From a virus, in IMG/VR virus record IMGVR_UViG_3300031958_000003, positions 1 to 35,223 of that record: a DNA stretch of 35,223 bases; one strand, written 5' to 3'. The number at the start of each line of letters is the position of its first letter. Position 1 is the stretch's first letter. Shown here one piece after another: positions 6,664 through 15,081 of the stretch. A program made the position numbers and the translations under genes. Below the pieces are notes generated by a model, which was given only the letters and a program-made list of their open reading frames with translations, searched no databases and was not told the origin of the DNA.

Positions 6664-6831
6664 TTGCTTGCTGCACTACTCAATCGGCGAGTTCACGGCG
6701 CATATCCGCTTGGGGCTCCAGCGCCACTCATCTTTACTGCATGCGAACCGAAAGTGCGGACCAAAGATTGGAGCAAGTTTTGCGCTGAGGTATCTAAGAA
6801 ACTTCGCAGTCCTGAAGATATGAAGGTGTGA
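6664..6831 (+). CDS. Possible small gene or remnant (55 aa, TTG start)
   Basis: Between cysH and the next gene, a frame opens after TAG 6658 and runs from TTG 6664 to TGA 6829. It encodes a protein-like sequence ending KDWSKFCAEVSKKLRSPEDM. It has no ATG/GTG start near its beginning and no good ribosome site. Its stop lies one base before the ATG of the following gene, as in a real operon. It may be a short gene using TTG or the 3' remnant of a longer gene lost by deletion. Confidence 0.35.
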   Translation: MLAALLNRRVHGAYPLGAPAPLIFTACEPKVRTKDWSKFCAEVSKKLRSPEDMKV

Positions 6832-6832
6832 T

Positions 6833-7165
6833 ATGGACTACATAGCTGAGGCATACCGATACGCGGACATGCTCGATCATGCGGAAATGTATCACTGCAC
6901 CGAACTTGGTGATGGTGACGATGCTGTGATATACGGATGGAAGATCACGGACAATCCGTGCCACGATGCGGCGGCATTGCTTATTGCCATGGCCCAAGAG
7001 ATCGAGAAGATGCGAGCGGACGCCGAACGCTACCGGTGGTTGCGCGACGAATGCGGGCTCCAAAAGCTGCCATACGACGATTACGGTATTGGGCCGATGT
7101 TTCCGTGTGGCGAAGAGCTTGATAAAGTCGTCGATGAGTTGCGCGGCGTCGGGCCGGGGTCGTGA
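6833..7165 (+). CDS. Hypothetical phage early protein with AERYRWLRD motif
   Basis: This 110-aa acidic protein starts at ATG 6833. The segment EIEKMRADAERYRWLRDECG is the type of short helix often found at the C-terminus of small early proteins in proteobacterial phages; its function is unknown. No membrane segment or signal peptide is visible. It is the last + strand gene of the left arm. Its stop is one base from the stop of the convergent Rz gene, with no terminator hairpin between them, so early and late transcripts must read into each other here or be stopped elsewhere. Confidence 0.7.
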   Translation: MDYIAEAYRYADMLDHAEMYHCTELGDGDDAVIYGWKITDNPCHDAAALLIAMAQEIEKMRADAERYRWLRDECGLQKLPYDDYGIGPMFPCGEELDKVVDELRGVGPGS

Positions 7166-7166
7166 T

Positions 7167-7706
7167 CTACCGCGCGCCGTTGGTCACTTTGTCCCACTGT
7201 CTAATGGCGTCGATCCTGGCGCGGCATTGCTCGTAAAGGGCGGCTGCATCGAGTATCCATCCAGTGATGTCGGCATCGGTGGAATCGCCGGCAGGCTGGC
7301 CGGGATCGGAGGCAGTGGCGGCATTGGTTGTAGCAGGGCTGCCGGTGGGCGAGGACAATCCGAGGCGGAAAGCGGGGGATTGTTGTAGCAGCCAGCGAGC
7401 GTCAGCAGACAGGCAAGGGCGGCCAGTGGTGGCGGTTTTGAGATCATGGCGAAGTCTCCGGTTGACGGCGTCGAGTTCGGCCAGCCGTGCATCGCGCTCG
7501 GCAATAGCGACGTCACTTGCTTTGAGCGCGACTTCGATGCGGTGGCGGGTTTCCTCGGCAACTTCGGCTTCACGAGCGGCGATCTCGGCGCGGATTTGCG
7601 CGACCTCTGATTTACGCGCGCGGTTTTCCCACGTATAACCCGCGGTAAAACCGACGATGCCGGCAATGACTGCGACGGCAGCAGAAAACGCAGGCAGCTG
7701 GATCAT
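7167..7706 (-). CDS. Rz-like inner-membrane spanin
   Basis: The 179-aa protein has a single N-terminal membrane anchor (about residues 5-23) followed by a long charged coiled coil (about 30-95), the architecture of i-spanins. It is the last gene of the lysis cassette and contains a complete Rz1-type lipoprotein gene in another frame, which supports the call. i-Spanin and o-spanin together fuse inner and outer membranes after endolysin action, implying a Gram-negative host. The ATG overlaps the stop of the gene ahead (ATGA). Confidence 0.85.
   Translation of the reverse strand: MIQLPAFSAAVAVIAGIVGFTAGYTWENRARKSEVAQIRAEIAAREAEVAEETRHRIEVALKASDVAIAERDARLAELDAVNRRLRHDLKTATTGRPCLSADARWLLQQSPAFRLGLSSPTGSPATTNAATASDPGQPAGDSTDADITGWILDAAALYEQCRARIDAIRQWDKVTNGAR
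7184..7447 (-). CDS. Rz1-like outer-membrane lipoprotein spanin, embedded in Rz
   Basis: The frame is open further upstream, but the functional start is ATG 7447, preceded by GGAGA. The 87-aa product has a signal peptide with a lipobox (LTLAGC) and then a mature domain very rich in proline (repeated PP and P-x-P from about residue 26 on). That matches lambda Rz1. The gene lies wholly inside the Rz frame, the nested arrangement seen in lambda. Confidence 0.88.
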   Translation of the reverse strand: MISKPPPLAALACLLTLAGCYNNPPLSASDCPRPPAALLQPMPPLPPIPASLPAIPPMPTSLDGYSMQPPFTSNAAPGSTPLDSGTK

Positions 7707-7906
7707 GACTCGTTGCTGTACATGGTCACGTAGCCGATGGTCAAGCGCACGTCATCGCAGCCGATAGATGACACGATGTCGCCGATCTGCTTGACCGGCA
7801 GCCTGGATATGACCTGCTGTGATGCGTCAACGGTGTCACGGCATGGTACTCCGTGATACGTGATCTCTACGCAGACTGTGGCGGTGTATCTACGGTCGTC
7901 CGTCAT
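7703..7906 (-). CDS. Hypothetical small protein in the lysis cassette
   Basis: This 67-aa protein overlaps the endolysin stop at its start and the Rz start at its end (4-bp ATGA overlaps on both sides), so it is a genuine cistron. No membrane segment, signal peptide or known motif is visible; beta-strand propensity is high (RRYTATVCVEITYHG and VRLTIGYVTMY). Its role is unknown; position suggests a lysis modulator or a passenger. Confidence 0.65.
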   Translation of the reverse strand: MTDDRRYTATVCVEITYHGVPCRDTVDASQQVISRLPVKQIGDIVSSIGCDDVRLTIGYVTMYSNES

Positions 7907-8412
7907 GGCGCGCTCTCCACGAACTCAGCCATCCGCGCCATCCAACCCTTGGCAAACACCGCATTGGCCGGACGCACCGTGATGACTTCGCCAAGGTAGC
8001 GGATACGTTCTGCCAGCACTTTGCGGTAGAGCCACGAGTAGTTGGCCCCCCGCACAGCGGCCATGGTCACCGGCCCCAAGATGCCGTCCATAGCAGGACC
8101 ACCAAGCGCTTTCTGGAGAAGTCTCACGGCGGTTTTCACACCGCTATGCACTGCGGTGTCCACAACCAGACCGCGCAGCGGCTCGGGCAATGCGGCGAAA
8201 CCGGGCTTATCGATGTAGTTCGACCTGTAGATTCGCCGCGCTTCATCTACGGTCAGCGCTTCCACATCCTTTTTCGTGACCGGGCGGCCCCGCCACTCAG
8301 CAAGGGTGGATTGTGTGATGCCGTATTTCGTCGGGCCGCCCCGATCTGCGGGATGATCGACAAATCCACCTTCCCGGCGGATGATGTCGTTGATGATGTC
8401 GTCAGTCGTCAT
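7903..8412 (-). CDS. Endolysin, glycoside hydrolase family 108 muramidase
   Basis: This 169-aa protein begins with the GH108 signature IIRREGGFVDHPADRGGPTK, where E14 in EGGF is the expected catalytic glutamate, followed by YGIT. The C-terminal part (RIRYLGEVI and FAKGWMARMAEF) fits the peptidoglycan-binding region of the family. It has no N-terminal signal-anchor sequence, so export should need the holin. Length is normal for the family. It is flanked by the holin candidate and the spanins. Confidence 0.93.
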   Translation of the reverse strand: MTTDDIINDIIRREGGFVDHPADRGGPTKYGITQSTLAEWRGRPVTKKDVEALTVDEARRIYRSNYIDKPGFAALPEPLRGLVVDTAVHSGVKTAVRLLQKALGGPAMDGILGPVTMAAVRGANYSWLYRKVLAERIRYLGEVITVRPANAVFAKGWMARMAEFVESAP

Positions 8413-8632
8413 CGGCTTTTTTCTCTAACGGCTCGGTCGTGATCCAACGCAGAAAGCTGATGATGCCGTAAAGCACGACGCCGGCGATTGCGTAATGTTC
8501 AGCCGTTAGCTTGATTTCGAGCAAGCGCTCGATTTGCGGTGCTGCCCCCACGAGTACGCCCAGTAGCGCACCTGCCCAGTGGGTGCGGCTACGCCAAAGG
8601 CCGCGCAACTTTCGTTCGATCTCGATTCCCAT
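8402..8632 (-). CDS. Holin candidate, two membrane segments
   Basis: The 76-aa protein starts at ATG 8632 with GAGGG about 8 bases upstream; ATG 8638 and a TTG further up are alternatives. It has two predicted hydrophobic helices (AGALLGVLVGAA and YAIAGVVLYGIISFL) and a charged C-terminus (EPLEKKADDD). Size, topology and position directly before the endolysin support a holin. The gene overlaps the endolysin by 11 bp. Confidence 0.7.
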   Translation of the reverse strand: MGIEIERKLRGLWRSRTHWAGALLGVLVGAAPQIERLLEIKLTAEHYAIAGVVLYGIISFLRWITTEPLEKKADDD

Positions 8633-8643
8633 TTGCATGTCCC

Positions 8644-9024
8644 TCAAAATAACCCCACCTTAGCTGCGACGAACATCACGGCAGCAGTGGCCGCAGCCCA
8701 TAATGCGCGCTCGACCCACTCCGCGGTTTTGGCCTGCATCGGTTCGGCAACCTCAAGCGTGCGCACTCGCTCGTCGATTTTCTGGACTGTCGCCATCACA
8801 CGTTCGATTGAGTTAGATGCAGCGGCCTGCCTTTCTTCCACAAGCGCCAGCCGTGTGATGGCCTCTGACATCCTTTGTAGCGCATCGCGCAGCCCGCGCA
8901 GTTCCTCTTTGACCACCGACTGGTCCGCGCGGATTTGCGCAATGTTGTGCGTAATACGCTCGATTTGCACAATAGCGTTGTGCTCTATCTCTGGCGAGCG
9001 GATGTCGTCAGTCTCGGATGTCAT
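8644..9024 (-). CDS. Coiled-coil protein with C-terminal membrane anchor (XhlA-like lysis accessory)
   Basis: This 126-aa protein is mostly a heptad-rich helix (about residues 15-100) and ends in one hydrophobic segment (ALWAAATAAVMFVAAKVGLF). That shape is shared with XhlA-type phage proteins, which act with holins. Its position just ahead of the holin candidate fits a second lysis membrane protein or an antiholin; the exact role is inferred. Confidence 0.6.
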   Translation of the reverse strand: MTSETDDIRSPEIEHNAIVQIERITHNIAQIRADQSVVKEELRGLRDALQRMSEAITRLALVEERQAAASNSIERVMATVQKIDERVRTLEVAEPMQAKTAEWVERALWAAATAAVMFVAAKVGLF

Positions 9025-9286
9025 GTCGGCACCGGTAGATCGTTGGCAGTTGGTGGCCCATTATCTCCGACCAGTAGCTCAAACGACAATGATCGCGCTC
9101 CAGCGGCCGGAACAGCGCATCGATGATCGGGCGCAGCACGCGCCCGGCCAGCTTCCCCTGCTGCTCCATACGATACGCAGCAGCACTGATAGTCTCATCG
9201 GGCATACCTTTGCCTAAGGTCAGCACGACCCACAGCAGTTGGTCAAGGGCAATGGCGATATTGAGTAGGCGTTGGCGCATGATCAT
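9008..9286 (-). CDS. Conserved hypothetical phage protein near the lysis genes
   Basis: This 92-aa protein starts at ATG 9286 (or ATG 9280) behind GAGGCGG. A hydrophobic N-terminal helix (LLNIAIALDQLLWVVLTLG) is followed by GKGMPDETISAAAYRMEQQG and a C-terminal H-C pair. I have seen similar proteins between tail fibre and lysis genes of betaproteobacterial prophages; the function is not established. It overlaps both neighbours, as expected in a packed late operon. Confidence 0.6.
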   Translation of the reverse strand: MIMRQRLLNIAIALDQLLWVVLTLGKGMPDETISAAAYRMEQQGKLAGRVLRPIIDALFRPLERDHCRLSYWSEIMGHQLPTIYRCRHDIRD

Positions 9287-9849
9287 GCCGCCTCTACTTC
9301 GTCCAAAGTCTGTGCCGCATCCACAGCCGCTTTGCGCGCCCAGCTCTGGGCATAAGCAGCCTGAGTCTGCGCGGCAATTGCGCCCGCAATCGCTAGCAAG
9401 TTGGTGATAGAGGTGACCGGCATATTGTCGTTGTCGTGGTCACGCCACACAGGAGGCAATAGCCCACCAGCTTGCGCGATGACAATCGCAGATGCGAGCA
9501 ACTCCTGGCTGCGCTTGTCAGCATCCCAAGTTCGCCCAAGCGCTTGTACCGGCTGCACGCACTGAGCATCGCGCTCGGCTTCGATGCGGGCTTTTTTCTG
9601 GGCTTTGGCGGCAGCTAACAGCGCCTGCAGATGCGGATCGAGCCGCTCACTGCCGAGGTACTCGCAGTCGGCCAGATTGCATGCCGGCACTTCCTGCGGC
9701 TCGCCAATGGGGGTGACTGCGATGAAAACACCGTTCGGTTTGTATTCCGTCGGCACACGCCAGACTTCGACCGTGGCAGGCTTGTCTAGCTGCGGCAGTG
9801 GGTGCTGTACGCCGTCGAGGATGAGGGCGTGATTTTCGATGGTTAGCAT
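9283..9849 (-). CDS. Tail fibre assembly-like protein (DUF4376-type C-terminal region)
   Basis: This 188-aa protein starts at ATG 9849 behind AAGGAG; an in-frame ATG at 9867 lacks that spacing. The N-terminal half is a small beta-rich domain (LTIENHALILDGVQHPLPQL) ending near YLGSERLDPHLQ. The C-terminal half is helical (WDADKRSQELLASAIVIAQ, then MPVTSITNLLAIAGAIA), typical of the DUF4376 segment on phage fibre-associated proteins. It directly follows the tail fibre gene, the normal place for a fibre chaperone. Confidence 0.7.
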   Translation of the reverse strand: MLTIENHALILDGVQHPLPQLDKPATVEVWRVPTEYKPNGVFIAVTPIGEPQEVPACNLADCEYLGSERLDPHLQALLAAAKAQKKARIEAERDAQCVQPVQALGRTWDADKRSQELLASAIVIAQAGGLLPPVWRDHDNDNMPVTSITNLLAIAGAIAAQTQAAYAQSWARKAAVDAAQTLDEVEAA

Positions 9850-9863
9850 AGCGGGCTCCTTGA

Positions 9864-11270
9864 TCACACCTTCGCGAGGCGGGTACCAATGGTATTGGAA
9901 ACGCCCAGCGGTGTGAGGTCTGCGCGCCCACAGAACAGCCCGGCGTCCGAGCCGTTAACCCAACGGCCGCCGTGGAACCAAGCCCGATCGTCGGTGTTGG
10001 CGTCACTAAAGAATTGATCACCAGTCGAGCCGTTGCCGTACGTGTTATCAAGAGAGTCTGGCACAATGATGCCGCTCTCCAGCAGACTAATGTTGAAAGT
10101 CACCGGCCACCCGCTCGTTGTTAGTGCGGACTGACCTGTATCGAAATACCCCGTCGAGAAGTCGTTCGTCGTGGTACTGCCTGGCACGTTGCATTGCCAG
10201 CGATGCCAGTTGCCGTCCTTGCGCTTGATGCCGTCGGTCATCTGCCATACGTTGCCCCACAAGCCCACAATCCCGCGCCATGTGGCCTGTGCGACATCGC
10301 TTGCATCAACATTGGCAGCAGACGATTCATTGACACGGCCCTGGCCGATGAGGGACTGCATATCCAGCCCACCCATCTCGATGGTGGCGAGCATCTGGAT
10401 GGCGGAGAGGTCGTAGATCGACCACAGCCGAAAGCCGGAAACGCCGCCCATGTTACGTGCATACGCCCTGGCGCGCGCGGTCGGAAAGCTCGCGTTCACC
10501 ATGGGCATCACTCCGGGGATGGACTGAGCCTTGCTGCTGCCGTCGTAAGACGCCTGGTATTTACCGACCCAGATTTGGTCGAACCTCACGCCACCTGCGC
10601 CAAGAAAAGCGGGGTGCACCGAAAACCCACTCGCTGGATACGGCGAGATCATCCAGTATGTCTTGCCTGCGTAGGTGCCAGACGGCACCGTGCCAGCCTT
10701 AAAGTAGAACCTCGGAATGCGCACCATGTATTGGCCGTCAATGACCTGCGTGGTGATACCAGCGTAGGTCGGGTGCCAGTTAAACCACAAATTGTGAGTA
10801 TTAACGATAGGGTTAAAGTTTTCATCTACACGCCGATAGTTCAGCGGTGAGCCTGCGCCGCCAGTTTGCACCTGTACCAAGCCGACAACATTAGAGACTA
10901 CAGTCGATGGTATTGACACCCAGGTACGATCACCGCGCAGGAACGTTGCACTATTTGCTGTCCCGCTGCCGAGGGCGGAGGTGGGGATGTTCGAGGTCGA
11001 GGTGCCGGTGAGGTTCGCGGCGTTGTCCGCCGTGGCAGCGGCTATTGCCTTGGCGTTTGCCAGCGTCATGACGTCGAGCCAGGCCGTGTTCGATGCGTTG
11101 CGCATCTTGAGCTTGCCGGATGTGGTGTCGGCCCAGAGCTGATAGGGATACGTCGGCGATGGCGCGGTCGCGCCGCTGTTTTGCGTGACGATGGCATACA
11201 GCGCCGCGTTCAGGTCGGCAAGGAACGATGCGCCTGGTTGATCTGCGATGTTGTAATCGTGTTGCGCCAT
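9864..11270 (-). CDS. Tail fibre with C-type-lectin/FGE-like receptor-binding tip
   Basis: This 468-aa protein starts at ATG 11270. The N-terminus (YQLWADTTSGKLKMRNASN) is the short anchoring module seen in many phage fibres. From about residue 170 it resembles the formylglycine-generating-enzyme/C-type lectin fold, with GLWGNVWQMTDG, WFHGGRWVNGSDAGLF and a final GTRLA strand. This fold displays variable loops in diversified phage receptor-binding proteins. No reverse transcriptase or template repeat is visible, so there is no evidence of a diversity-generating retroelement. Likely the main host-recognition protein. Confidence 0.8.
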   Translation of the reverse strand: MAQHDYNIADQPGASFLADLNAALYAIVTQNSGATAPSPTYPYQLWADTTSGKLKMRNASNTAWLDVMTLANAKAIAAATADNAANLTGTSTSNIPTSALGSGTANSATFLRGDRTWVSIPSTVVSNVVGLVQVQTGGAGSPLNYRRVDENFNPIVNTHNLWFNWHPTYAGITTQVIDGQYMVRIPRFYFKAGTVPSGTYAGKTYWMISPYPASGFSVHPAFLGAGGVRFDQIWVGKYQASYDGSSKAQSIPGVMPMVNASFPTARARAYARNMGGVSGFRLWSIYDLSAIQMLATIEMGGLDMQSLIGQGRVNESSAANVDASDVAQATWRGIVGLWGNVWQMTDGIKRKDGNWHRWQCNVPGSTTTNDFSTGYFDTGQSALTTSGWPVTFNISLLESGIIVPDSLDNTYGNGSTGDQFFSDANTDDRAWFHGGRWVNGSDAGLFCGRADLTPLGVSNTIGTRLAKV

Positions 11271-11281
11271 GAGTGCCCCTT

Positions 11282-14200
11282 TCAGTAACCCTTAGCAAGC
11301 CAGTCAAACACTCGCGAAACCGGGTTCCCTCCTGAGTCTCTGAATGTTATATCAAAACCGGATACACTGCGATTGTTGATCTGATAATAGTCACCGCTGT
11401 TCATATTCGTCGACGTAACACCAATGACAGGAGCGATTTTGAAGGGTGGGCTGAAGGTAATGGTCTTCGTGCCCGCACCGGAAATGACGCCTGACGCCTG
11501 TTCAATTCTGTCGGGCATGTCCACGGTGACTTCCAATTGCGGCACGCGGATGGAGTGCATATCCGAAGCTGTCTCCAGCACCAGCCGAAATTGGAAGCCG
11601 CGCGCCGTCCAGTCGGCCACGGTGAAGCTTTGCCATGGCGACCAGGTGGGAGATCCTGCCGGGTCGTCGTTGGTGGTGCGCACGTAGAGCGTGGCCGTAG
11701 CGTCGGTGACCTGCTGGCCGACGATGCTAGGCCAGAGGCTCACATTGTCGGTACGCGCGCCGATGGTGTCGGCTTCGTCAATCGTTTGCACCTCAAGCAG
11801 TGCAGTGATGCGTGAGGTGTAGACAGCGCCCAGGTCAATGGATTCGCTCACCCATTCGCCAGATGCCGCCACGCCGCCCAGCAGAGACAGGCGCGGCCAG
11901 GTGGAGACGTTGCCGGTCTGCTGGCTGATAGTCTGGCGGCTGTCGAGGCGCAGCGCGCCTTGATCGATCCACGTGTTTGTGCGTGTGCCAGTCCACTCAA
12001 GTTGTGCAACTAGCGTCTCCACAACATTTAGCGAGAAAACATCCGGCGCGTCTGTGACAACAGATGCGGCATTGACGGATTCGTTGCCTGAGCTATCCAC
12101 CCACTTGGCCAGATAGGTGCCGGAGAGCAGCGGCAGTACGGCGCTGGTGGCCGATCCTGGGATAGCGATGCCAATGTCGATGGCGTTCTGCCAGGATGCG
12201 CCTGTCAACAGCGGACTATGACGCACGCGCAGGTAGCCGCCAACGATCACGTCGAGGTCGGGCGCTGGATCGAAGATCAGGTGCGCATGGCCGGCGATGG
12301 CGGCAAGCGCCAGGCCCGTCACATCGGCTGGCGGCGCCGTTTTGCCGTAGAGGGTGCGCACGAGCGTTGCCGGTGCGCTGCGGCGGCCCAAGGCATCCAC
12401 CGCACGAACAGAGACTTCCCACTGGCCCGGCATTGCGGGCGCGATTTCAATGGCGGGTGTCGTGACGGTCCGCGTATCCGGGTTTCCGCCATCGACGCGC
12501 CAGGAGACTTCGTAACGCGCCGCGCCCAGCACGGAGTCCCATGAGACTTCGGCGCGCGCCGCGACCACGCCCATAGCGGCGAGATAGAGCGACTCCGAGA
12601 TCGACAGATTGCTCGGCGCTGCGGGCACCGTGATGCCGTAGGCCGTGGTGCGTATAGGCTCCAGGACTAGATTGTTCTCGATGGCGGCGTATTTGTCTGG
12701 GCGGTGAGCCAGTGCCGTGATCTCGACGATACCGGTATCCACTTCCTGCACCGCCACCACCCGCCACGTGGTGGGCGAGAGGTCTGATGCGGCCAGCACC
12801 CAGACCGCACCCGACAGCGGCGCGGCGGAGAAGGCGGGCGAGACGGCGAGCACGGTCTGGCTGCCCGCGCCGGTGGTTACGCTGCGCGTCTCGACCGTGC
12901 CATCCGGCAGCATGCAGGAGAGGCTGTAGGTCTTGCCCGCTGCGATGGTTACCGGCGCATCGAGCGTGATGCTGGTAGTAGTGGCCGCCTTGATACGCCC
13001 GCCGAAGCGCTTGCCAGCGCGGGATGCGTCCTGGATGCGGATGACCGCGCCGGGGTAGATGAGCGCGCCATCGAGCCCGGCACGGAAGGTGACCGTCTCG
13101 GTCTCCATCCGCTCGGTGTAGAGCAGCCAGCGCCCCACCCGGTGCGCCTGTCCGCGTGAGGTGCAGCCCACGGCCACGATCTCGGTTTCGCGCACGCCCC
13201 ACTGACGGATGCCTTCCACGTCTTCCACGTATTCGATTTTCTGGCGGTACATGTCCGCCGGGTCGTTCCAGGTCACCAGGGCGACGGTGTGACGCTGCTT
13301 GACGGAGCTGCCCGAGTAGGTGAATGTGCCGTCAATGACGTTGGCCTCGGTGAAGAGCGCCACCGCGGTGATCGTCCCCTGGCTCCACCAGGCCATGCCG
13401 CGGAAGATGGCCGCCATCTGCTGGAGCACGGTATAGGCTTCCTGCCGAGTTTGCAGGTAGAGGTTGCAGGTGAATCGCGGCTCCATGCCACCGAAGCCGT
13501 CCGGCACCAGCTCGTCGCAGTAGCGCCCGATCTCGTAGAGAGCCCACTTGTCCACCTGACTGGCGTCGATATACGCGCCCAGCCCGTAGCGGGTATTGGT
13601 GAGCAGGTCGTAGAAGCACCAGGCCGGGTTGTCCGTCCAGGCGATCTTGAATGTGCCGTTCCACACGCTGCTGTAGTTGCGCGTGATCGGATCGTAGTTG
13701 ACCGGCACCTTGACGCGCAGCCCACGAATGTCATAGCCGCGGCGCGGGATGCGGTTGAACTGGGCCGCGTCGATCTGGATCGCCACCAGCGCGCTGTTGG
13801 GATAGCGCAGCTTCGCGTCGATGATCTCGGTGTAGCTGTCCCAGTAGGTCTGGTTGCGCAGGTTGGACTGGGTGCTGTCCGGCGTCAGCCTGCGCACCCG
13901 CACCTGCCACGGCCCTGGCGCAGGCAGGTCGAGGTGGTAGCTGCGCTGGTAGCGGCTCGTTGTCTTGCCGCTGATCTCGTCCGTCTTCACCTCCTGCCAG
14001 CCGCCGCCGTTGTTATTGATGTCGATGGCCAGCTCGACCGAAGTGCCGGTCATGTTTCCCGTCGATGGATCCTGATAAGTCAGCGCTGGCACCGAAACGG
14101 TGACGCGCACGGCGGAGAGATTGACGTTGCTGATCGAGCGCACCACCGGTGAGCTAGCCTTGATCTCGGTGACAACGGCGACCTCTGACTCGACGGCAGC

Positions 14201-14476
14201 AAATCCTGGAATGTACTCCTGCGACTGCGTGCCGTTGCGCGTGACGACGGTGACGCCGCTGAAGTTGTAGCTGCCGTCGGCGGCCTGCAATGGCGTATCG
14301 TCGAGGTAGATGGACTTGAGCCCATCAACCAGCCCCGCGATCTCGCCCTCTGACACGCAATCAATCACACGTGCGAAGGCGCGCGAGCGCAGGCTGTCCG
14401 GGGCCTCGGTCGGAACATGCGTCGAGCCGCCGCCACCCTTTCCACCACCGCCCGCGCCACGGATCAGATCGCTCAT
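11282..14476 (-). CDS. Tail tip attachment protein, lambda gpJ family
   Basis: At 1064 aa this is the usual length for gpJ-type central tip proteins. The N-terminus (glycine-rich GGGGKGGGG, then SLRSRAFARVIDCVSEGEI followed by GLVDG) is highly characteristic. The middle carries the tail-hub region (DLLTNTRYGLG, AYTVLQQMAAIFRGM) followed by fibronectin-III-like domains (about residues 635-810) and a beta-rich C-terminus. It forms the tip that contacts the receptor and sits after I and before the tail fibre gene, as in lambda. Confidence 0.95.
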   Translation of the reverse strand: MSDLIRGAGGGGKGGGGSTHVPTEAPDSLRSRAFARVIDCVSEGEIAGLVDGLKSIYLDDTPLQAADGSYNFSGVTVVTRNGTQSQEYIPGFAAVESEVAVVTEIKASSPVVRSISNVNLSAVRVTVSVPALTYQDPSTGNMTGTSVELAIDINNNGGGWQEVKTDEISGKTTSRYQRSYHLDLPAPGPWQVRVRRLTPDSTQSNLRNQTYWDSYTEIIDAKLRYPNSALVAIQIDAAQFNRIPRRGYDIRGLRVKVPVNYDPITRNYSSVWNGTFKIAWTDNPAWCFYDLLTNTRYGLGAYIDASQVDKWALYEIGRYCDELVPDGFGGMEPRFTCNLYLQTRQEAYTVLQQMAAIFRGMAWWSQGTITAVALFTEANVIDGTFTYSGSSVKQRHTVALVTWNDPADMYRQKIEYVEDVEGIRQWGVRETEIVAVGCTSRGQAHRVGRWLLYTERMETETVTFRAGLDGALIYPGAVIRIQDASRAGKRFGGRIKAATTTSITLDAPVTIAAGKTYSLSCMLPDGTVETRSVTTGAGSQTVLAVSPAFSAAPLSGAVWVLAASDLSPTTWRVVAVQEVDTGIVEITALAHRPDKYAAIENNLVLEPIRTTAYGITVPAAPSNLSISESLYLAAMGVVAARAEVSWDSVLGAARYEVSWRVDGGNPDTRTVTTPAIEIAPAMPGQWEVSVRAVDALGRRSAPATLVRTLYGKTAPPADVTGLALAAIAGHAHLIFDPAPDLDVIVGGYLRVRHSPLLTGASWQNAIDIGIAIPGSATSAVLPLLSGTYLAKWVDSSGNESVNAASVVTDAPDVFSLNVVETLVAQLEWTGTRTNTWIDQGALRLDSRQTISQQTGNVSTWPRLSLLGGVAASGEWVSESIDLGAVYTSRITALLEVQTIDEADTIGARTDNVSLWPSIVGQQVTDATATLYVRTTNDDPAGSPTWSPWQSFTVADWTARGFQFRLVLETASDMHSIRVPQLEVTVDMPDRIEQASGVISGAGTKTITFSPPFKIAPVIGVTSTNMNSGDYYQINNRSVSGFDITFRDSGGNPVSRVFDWLAKGY

Positions 14477-14478
14477 GC

Positions 14479-15081
14479 CTAGTACTCCTCGGCAACCATG
14501 CCAGCGCTGATGACCTGCGATCCGACGATCAGCCGCCCGTAGCAGATCGGCACCGGGTTGCCTTGCGCTGCGGTATTGACCGCGCCGTCGAAAACATAAG
14601 AGGGTTTGTTTTCCGGTCGATCAGCCGGGCCTCTGGACTTCGGCTGCGGCGCGAGCATCTGCGCCACGCCGCCAAGGATCAGGCCCACCCCGATTTGCCC
14701 GGCCATCACGCCGACAGCTCCGGCAGTCACCACGCCCATGCTGGTGCCCATTGCCAAGCTATTGGCGAGCCAACCCGCCGGGCCGCTGATCATGAACAAG
14801 GCCGCCCCCAGAATGATGCTGCCCAGCCCGCGCCCAGCGCCTGCCGTCACCGGGACGATCTTGATGGCATCGTCCGCAGGCAGGGCGAGCGTCTCCAGGT
14901 CGCGCGGGTCTTTGCCGACCAGCACGCGGTAGCCGGGGGCGGAATGCTCCAAGAGATAGACGCGAAAGCCCGGAATCGTCGCACACAATGCGCGCACAGC
15001 CTCGGCGGGCGAGCGCACCTCGTAGCGATGACGCCGACCGAAACGCTTGCCCAGATGCCCGTAGAGCAGCACGGTCAGCAT
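14479..15081 (-). CDS. Tail assembly protein, lambda gpI family
   Basis: The 200-aa protein opens with a ubiquitin-like strand pattern (LTVLLYGHLGKRFGRRHRYE), then a glycine/alanine-rich hydrophobic middle (AGAGRGLGSIILGAALFMIS, then GPAGWLANSLAMG) and a C-terminal strand region with NPVPICYGRLIVGSQVISAG. This is the standard gpI layout. It lies between the K-like and J-like genes and overlaps K by a few bases. Role: tail tip assembly. Confidence 0.9.
   Translation of the reverse strand: MLTVLLYGHLGKRFGRRHRYEVRSPAEAVRALCATIPGFRVYLLEHSAPGYRVLVGKDPRDLETLALPADDAIKIVPVTAGAGRGLGSIILGAALFMISGPAGWLANSLAMGTSMGVVTAGAVGVMAGQIGVGLILGGVAQMLAPQPKSRGPADRPENKPSYVFDGAVNTAAQGNPVPICYGRLIVGSQVISAGMVAEEY

Noticed and set aside
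7140-7200. Terminator between the convergent operons
   Set aside because: The two stop codons are separated by one base, and I find no GC hairpin followed by a T-run on either strand.
9864-10000. Diversity-generating retroelement variable repeat in the tail fibre
   Set aside because: No reverse transcriptase, no template repeat, and the codons are not unusually rich in AAC/AAT. Only the fold is DGR-like.
13289-14152. 287-codon + strand frame inside the J-like gene
   Set aside because: It lies opposite a clear gpJ homologue and has the His/Val/Arg-rich composition of an antisense shadow; there is no ribosome site.
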